DNA from: Gaertneriomyces semiglobifer
Lineage: Eukaryota; Chytridiomycota; Chytridiomycetes; Spizellomycetales; Spizellomycetaceae
Assembly: GCA_025558075.1 (NCBI GenBank)
Contig: JAHLKF010000001.1
Location: 682,001-746,000, forward strand
Direction of reading: 5' to 3'
Length of the DNA: 64,000 bases
In this document: piece by piece, positions 59,565 to 64,000 of the stretch
Layout of the letters: every line of letters starts with the position of its first letter
How positions within the stretch are numbered: position 1 is the stretch's first letter
Program-made: the position numbers and the translations under genes
The notes under the pieces: generated by a model
The model's database searches: none
Told to the model about the DNA's origin: nothing
Seen by the model: only the letters and a program-made list of their open reading frames with translations

Positions 59565-62050
59565 TCATTTACTGAGTCCGCGGATCAGGTATAAAACGTT
59601 GGGGTGCAATGGTAGCCCGGGTGGGTGCCGTATCGGTAGATGTTGGACCGGGGGATCCTGTGCACTCTCCTGCAATTCAATGGCCCGCTGGTACCCGGTC
59701 AGCCACAGCTGCGTAGTCCTTCGTTCGTAGATGCCCTTGAGCGCCTGGGTCTGAAAGTACACATCCTTGAAGAATCGCCGGGAGACTATTTCGACGCCCA
59801 TGCCGTCGTCGAAGCAGAACTGGGGCACGTGGACCTGGTGTCCCCGAGCAGAATGTCCTTGGCCACGTCAAAGTTGAGCAGCTTCTTGTGGGCGGCCTTG
59901 ATGCTAATCCCCTTGATCTTGAATGTGGTGAACCCGCCCTCGCCGCGGACACCGCACGTCAAACTTCCGGATGCCCCGGTGCTTCTTCTCGAACGTGTCC
60001 ACCTCCCAGTCGCCCCAGATGCCTCCCTCGTCCAATCGCGGGATGATTGAGTCCGTGTCGTGCATCCGCACGTCCTCAAGCCGCATATCTGTTCCGGCGG
60101 GAGCAAGTGACGTATGCCGGGACAAACACCGCAGTCGGGCAGGTACCCCTTGTGCAGGGTGGGTCGCTGCTTCTCCCGGTTGTTGGTGTAGCGGAACAGT
60201 GTGTACTCGTCCAGCGCCGAGAAGGAGGCCACCCGGTTGGTCGCATCGGCCACCGCCTGCTCCTCACCCTCCTCGTGCACGATGAGCGCTTGGAGGTGGT
60301 CCACCTTTCGGCGTGCTTGTCCCAGGTGCTGCTGAAGAGGGAGGATCTTGAAGGTCTACTTGACCGCCAACACGCTCTGGAACAGGGAGGGATCGATCTC
60401 CATCCTGAACCGTTCCTCGTACTCCCGCCTTAAGCGCTCGCCGTCATCGGCAGACTTGATGGTCCCGCTGTTGTACAGCTTGAGTTTGAACAGCTCTTCC
60501 AACAGACCGTGCCACTTGGACGGGGCCTTTTTGTACTCGTGGATGCGGTAGGCGTGCGTCACTCAGTAGCCCACCGACAGGGCCTTTTGCAGCTCCATGG
60601 ACGTAAACACCCATTTGACCATGGGCTCGCGTGCGGCGACGCACTTGCCCTGCGCGTGGTCAAAGTGCACCAGGACCGGGTGGTAGATGTCTCGCGGCGG
60701 GGCTACGTCGCAGCAAATGATTCCGAAAAACGACTGCAGGTAACCGTCGGTCGGTTGCTTTCCGTGCATCTCGATGGTCAGCCGGCGGTTGTGGCGACGG
60801 CGCCGCTTCTCCAGGGCGCACGCGCACCCCTCCAGAGGCCGAGCAATTGGCACGAAGCCCACGTACATTGTCGCGTCGTAGATCCGGATAGTCGTGCGCC
60901 ACCTGCACATAGGGGTACATGGAGACGACGATCATGTAGGAAATGCGCTCTCCGCTCGCCCAGGCCTCGTGCGAGACCTCGTGGTGGAACTTGCGCACAT
61001 CCGTCCGCCCGCCCCGCAGCGCCGTCCGGTCAAAATAGTACTCTTCCGCCTCCACCCACCACGTGTCGTAGGACGCCCGCTCGCAGGCTTCGGGATCGTC
61101 CACGTCCAACTCTTATCGTCTTGGAGTTATACCGCAAAAACAGCTGGCGGGGTGGTGCCACGGTGAGATGGTCAGGTCGGGATCGAGGGTGCCCAGCCCT
61201 ATGCAGAGGTCATGGTACCGCCGAGCAATCTGGTGAGAACTTCCACGTCCTGTCCTGCTTGCAGTACTTGACGATCTCAGTCTAAAAGTCCCAGTCGTTC
61301 CTCCCCTCCCAGGTGGCATACCACGCGTTGAACTCGTCGATCTCGGTTTCGTCGTGGGGGAACAGATGCGAAAGTTCCCTTTGTCGTCTCGGCGTCCTCA
61401 GGAAAAAAGTCGTTCGCCAGGGCCTTCAGCCGCCGTTTGAGGTGCAGCATGGTGTCTATGAAGGGGAGCTTACCCACCTGCAGTCGCATAAACTTGCCAC
61501 TGCGGAGGATGGGTTTGATGTTGTGACCCTCCCCAGCCATCCTGACCACGGCGTTGAATACCAGAAGGGAATCGTAGCCGCTCGCATTGGGGCCAGGCAG
61601 ATTTTGCGTCCACCTTTAATCTGCAGCATGTACCGGATGAAATCCTCCAGACGTCAAACAGGTTGCGGAAACACACCAGGTTGGGCACGTGACGTTGCTT
61701 GGTCACCGTCATGGTGCGCACGTACGCACCATTCTCATTGCGAGTCATCGCAAACTCGCCCGTCTCCTCGTCGGCCACAAACTCAAGCGACTCAATGTCA
61801 TCCACCCACACCTTGTACATGTAGGCCTTGTCCTTCTTTTTACCTGCTGGGGTTGCCGTTCATCGTCATCGTGGTGTTCGGTAGCGGCGAGGGCAGTGTG
61901 GGGCAAAAACTCGGGTTTCTTCTTCTCCCCATAGTCCTTCCACAGCGGACACCAGTGGTGCGTAATCTTGCACTTGTGCTTCTTCTTGCTGAAGCACCGG
62001 ACCGATCGTAGTGCTTGTCGGGTCAAAAGCAGGCAAACTTGACGACCTGG
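59565..62050 (-). pseudogene. decayed GC-rich family B polymerase of a third viral element
   Basis: Fragments in changing frames follow the order of the element 2 polymerase: exonuclease WVDDIESLEFV (about 61800), NIKPILRSGKFMRLQVG (61500), EAEEYYFDRTALRGGRTDVR and SMYPYVQVAHDYP (about 61000), FFGIICCDVAPPRDIYHPVL (60750), KAPSKWHGLLEELFKLKLYN (60530), ALDEYTLFRYTNNREK (60200), MHDTDSII (60060), FKIKGISIKAAHKKLLNF (59900). More than ten frameshifts or stops interrupt it. It is far richer in G+C than element 2, so it comes from another lineage. No other genes of that element remain nearby. Confidence 0.85.
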
Positions 62051-62260
62051 GTGTACTCCCCATCATCCGTGTCGTGAGAGTGGCCAGCTCTCGGTGTAGG
62101 TCTCCGCGCACAGGTCACACCACATCCATCGATCCGTTGTTTCGGTTACGCAGCGAACTGATGAACGTTGCCCGGCGTTGACAGCGAGGTAGTGCTGGCA
62201 GTGGCAGGACATTGCAGGCGCCCTCCAGATCCAGTTCCAGTCGTTGCGCGCTCTCGAGAG

Positions 62261-62307
62261 TTTAGGGTTAGGGTTAATAGTTAAGTGACCCTAACCCTAA
62301 CCCTAAA
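62261..62307. repeat. head-to-head telomeric repeat
   Basis: TTTAGGGTTAGGGTTA is followed after 13 bp by GACCCTAACCCTAACCCTAAA, about 2.5 and 3 units in opposite directions. The order (TTAGGG then CCCTAA on one strand) is that of two chromosome ends joined. Confidence 0.85.
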
Positions 62308-62713
62308 CGGCCCTGAGGATTCTTTAGACTTGTACGTCGAAGGTACATACGAGGGATACGTTCATAGCAGTGATCCCCAGCAACACTACGGGGACCTGTA
62401 CCTGTATATGTAACATGTACTTGTATGCACATGCAACCCTTCTTAGCCGTGCTCCCAGACAGGACGGGTTGGGCAATGCGAATAGTTTGACCTGGACTGT
62501 GATAGCTCCGGAGTTCCTGCGATTTCACGCGTCGCAATGCGCAGACGTTGAAAAACTCAAAATTTATCACTCAAACCAGATGTTGTCAAACCTTAATTTC
62601 GAAGAAAACCTCACTGATGACAGTGTAGGTCGTCGTGCACTGCTGCTGCTGCTGCGACATGTTGGCTCGCCTGACTGGCAATGGCTCGCCGGACTCACAG
62701 CAACCAAGCCAAG
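62308..62713. other. upstream region of the protease gene
   Basis: About 400 bp with no supported gene. Open frames on either strand lack domains. The start of the protease gene is at its end. Confidence 0.4.
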
Positions 62714-64000
62714 ATGTCGCGCGCTTGCGTCGGCGTGCGAAGCGTTCGTCTCTTGACAGGGATGTTCGCCATTGCAGTGTACATATCGGTCGTGCTCACA
62801 GTGTTTTTCCTTGCCTCGAAGCAGAGTCTCCCTCAAGAATCGTTGACTCATGCGACAGCGCATGCCTCTAACTCGTCATTTTGCGCCGCTCGCGCTATCA
62901 GCGAGACCTTGTCGATCATAGCTCAAGAATCTAGCATGACCAATTCGGAACAAAACAAAGTCATTCGGCTCTTCATTGCCGACCAGCTCAGCGCGCTGCA
63001 AGCGTACGGTACTGAGCGAGGACATACGGTTGACCTCATGCTGGAAGATGATGCCAACATCATAATTAATACCGCTTATTGGCAATCAACCAACCTTGCC
63101 CTGCGAATACGAGGAACGACATTCGCTTCCGAGGCTGGCGCTGCGTTACTTATCTCCACTCATTTTGATTCTGCACCACGCGCCCCTGGCGCGACCGACT
63201 CTGGCGTCGCAGTTGCGGTCATGGTCGAGGCGATTCGCAGCCTTCTCTCGGATTCAAAAGTCCTAGAGAGCTCCCTCATATTTCTCTTTAACAACGGCGA
63301 AGAAATCGATAAGCTGGGCAGCCAAGCCTTTACACATCATCCTTGGTTTGCCAGTGTGTCAGCATTTATCAACCTGGACAGCGCCGGCGCAGCTGAACGT
63401 GGAGCACGATCCATGCTGTTTCGCTCGAATTCTGCGGACATGGTCAGAGCGTACGCCGCGGGTGCGCCGTATCCCCACGCCAGCGTCTTGGCCCAGAATG
63501 CCTTTGATTATATCCCTAGCGACACCGATGGCTCTATTTACTCGCTGCTCGGCGGCAAAGCTGGTATGGATATTGGCTTCTACAATGCTCGGTACCTTTA
63601 TCACTCGCAGCTCGACGATCTCGCGCACGTCTCAGCCGATAGCGTGCAACAAATGGGGGAGAACCTGCTGGGAACAATCAAGATCGTTGCATCTGGAGAC
63701 GTGGGTAAGATGCGCCTTGATGGAGACACCCGTGGATTTGCTACAACCGAATTGGTCTATGGTGAGATTCAGGGTATGGGCATGTTTGTCATTTCTGCGA
63801 CAAGGTACCGGATTGCCATGATTGTCTTCATTGTCTTTGTTATCGGTTCCGCTTCAGTAGCCACGATGTATCGCGTTCGCCGCCTTGGCTGGCGACGAAT
63901 GATCGCGCGTGCCGCTTTGCCATTTTTTGATGAAGCGATTGTTGTTCTACTTTGTTGCATTTCCCTGCCTGCAATCGTTTATCTTCTTTCCTTACTCAAG
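62714..64000 (+). CDS. M28-family membrane metalloprotease (PFF1/ERMP1-like), 5' part
   Basis: The frame is open from ATG 62714 to the window edge (429 codons). After a short N-terminus, a membrane helix (MFAIAVYISVVLTVFFLA) leads to the lumenal M28 aminopeptidase domain. Zinc ligands and catalytic residues are in place: STHFDSAPRAPGATDSG (His and Asp), FLFNNGEE (Glu pair), NLDSAGA (Asp) and YHSQLDD (His). Further helices begin near the edge (YRIAMIVFIVFVIGSA, AIVVLLCCISLPAIVYLLSL). This is the layout of the vacuolar membrane protease PFF1 of fungi and ERMP1 of the ER in animals. The C-terminal membrane domain is outside the window. Confidence 0.9.
   Translation, partial: MSRACVGVRSVRLLTGMFAIAVYISVVLTVFFLASKQSLPQESLTHATAHASNSSFCAARAISETLSIIAQESSMTNSEQNKVIRLFIADQLSALQAYGTERGHTVDLMLEDDANIIINTAYWQSTNLALRIRGTTFASEAGAALLISTHFDSAPRAPGATDSGVAVAVMVEAIRSLLSDSKVLESSLIFLFNNGEEIDKLGSQAFTHHPWFASVSAFINLDSAGAAERGARSMLFRSNSADMVRAYAAGAPYPHASVLAQNAFDYIPSDTDGSIYSLLGGKAGMDIGFYNARYLYHSQLDDLAHVSADSVQQMGENLLGTIKIVASGDVGKMRLDGDTRGFATTELVYGEIQGMGMFVISATRYRIAMIVFIVFVIGSASVATMYRVRRLGWRRMIARAALPFFDEAIVVLLCCISLPAIVYLLSLLK

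Noticed and set aside
60509..61285. A 258-codon plus-strand frame in the GC-rich relic
   Set aside because: It is a mirror of the decayed polymerase on the minus strand; GC-rich DNA has few stop codons and yields long chance frames.

Overview
The window is nuclear DNA of a fungus, most likely an early-diverging one such as a chytrid (inference). The host genes have short GT-AG introns, mostly 55-80 nt. They include a stand-alone ADE1-type SAICAR synthetase, an MGR2-type mitochondrial protein and an M28 membrane protease, and one short tract of TTAGGG telomeric repeat is present. TGA and TAG both end host genes.

Left host block (1-12324): CCT6 (3' part), a small membrane protein, RPB4, the PRP46/PLRG1 WD40 splicing factor, an unrecognised exon, glyoxalase I, mitochondrial 3-hydroxyacyl-CoA dehydrogenase, ADE1, MGR2/ROMO1 and a HIG1-domain protein. 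Several were assembled exon by exon because no single open frame shows them.

Element 1 (12325-40140, 27.8 kb) is an integrated polinton-like virus (PLV). It has about 1.05-kb terminal inverted repeats (TIRs) that end in perfect palindromes. It encodes a major capsid protein, a penton protein, an A32-type packaging ATPase, a primase/polymerase-helicase, a huge fibre, a tyrosine recombinase and also an rve (DDE) integrase with a chromodomain. It is decaying: stops and frameshifts break the fibre, helicase and other genes. A Ty1/copia retrotransposon (12707-17713), whose Pol carries an unexpected chromodomain, sits in the left TIR. A 1.07-kb deleted copia derivative with identical LTRs (25023-26089) splits the penton gene. 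The element sits inside a host gene: joining the two flanks (12324 to 40141) gives one continuous frame.

Element 2 (41759-58146, 16.4 kb) is a second, different PLV/Polinton-like virus with about 250-bp TIRs. It has a double-jelly-roll capsid gene, a penton gene, a packaging ATPase split by a spliceosomal intron, a protein-primed-type family B DNA polymerase broken by small frameshifts, a large HNH-endonuclease protein, a RING-finger protein, several small virion-like proteins and a tRNA-Asp gene just inside the left TIR. No integrase was found in it.

Right block (58147-64000): a multi-pass membrane protein gene, a badly decayed GC-rich third polymerase relic (59565-62050), a head-to-head TTAGGG/CCCTAA junction at 62261-62307, and the 5' part of an M28 (PFF1/ERMP1-like) membrane protease. 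The 12-62 kb stretch is thus a nest of viral and retroelement insertions, possibly near a former chromosome end.
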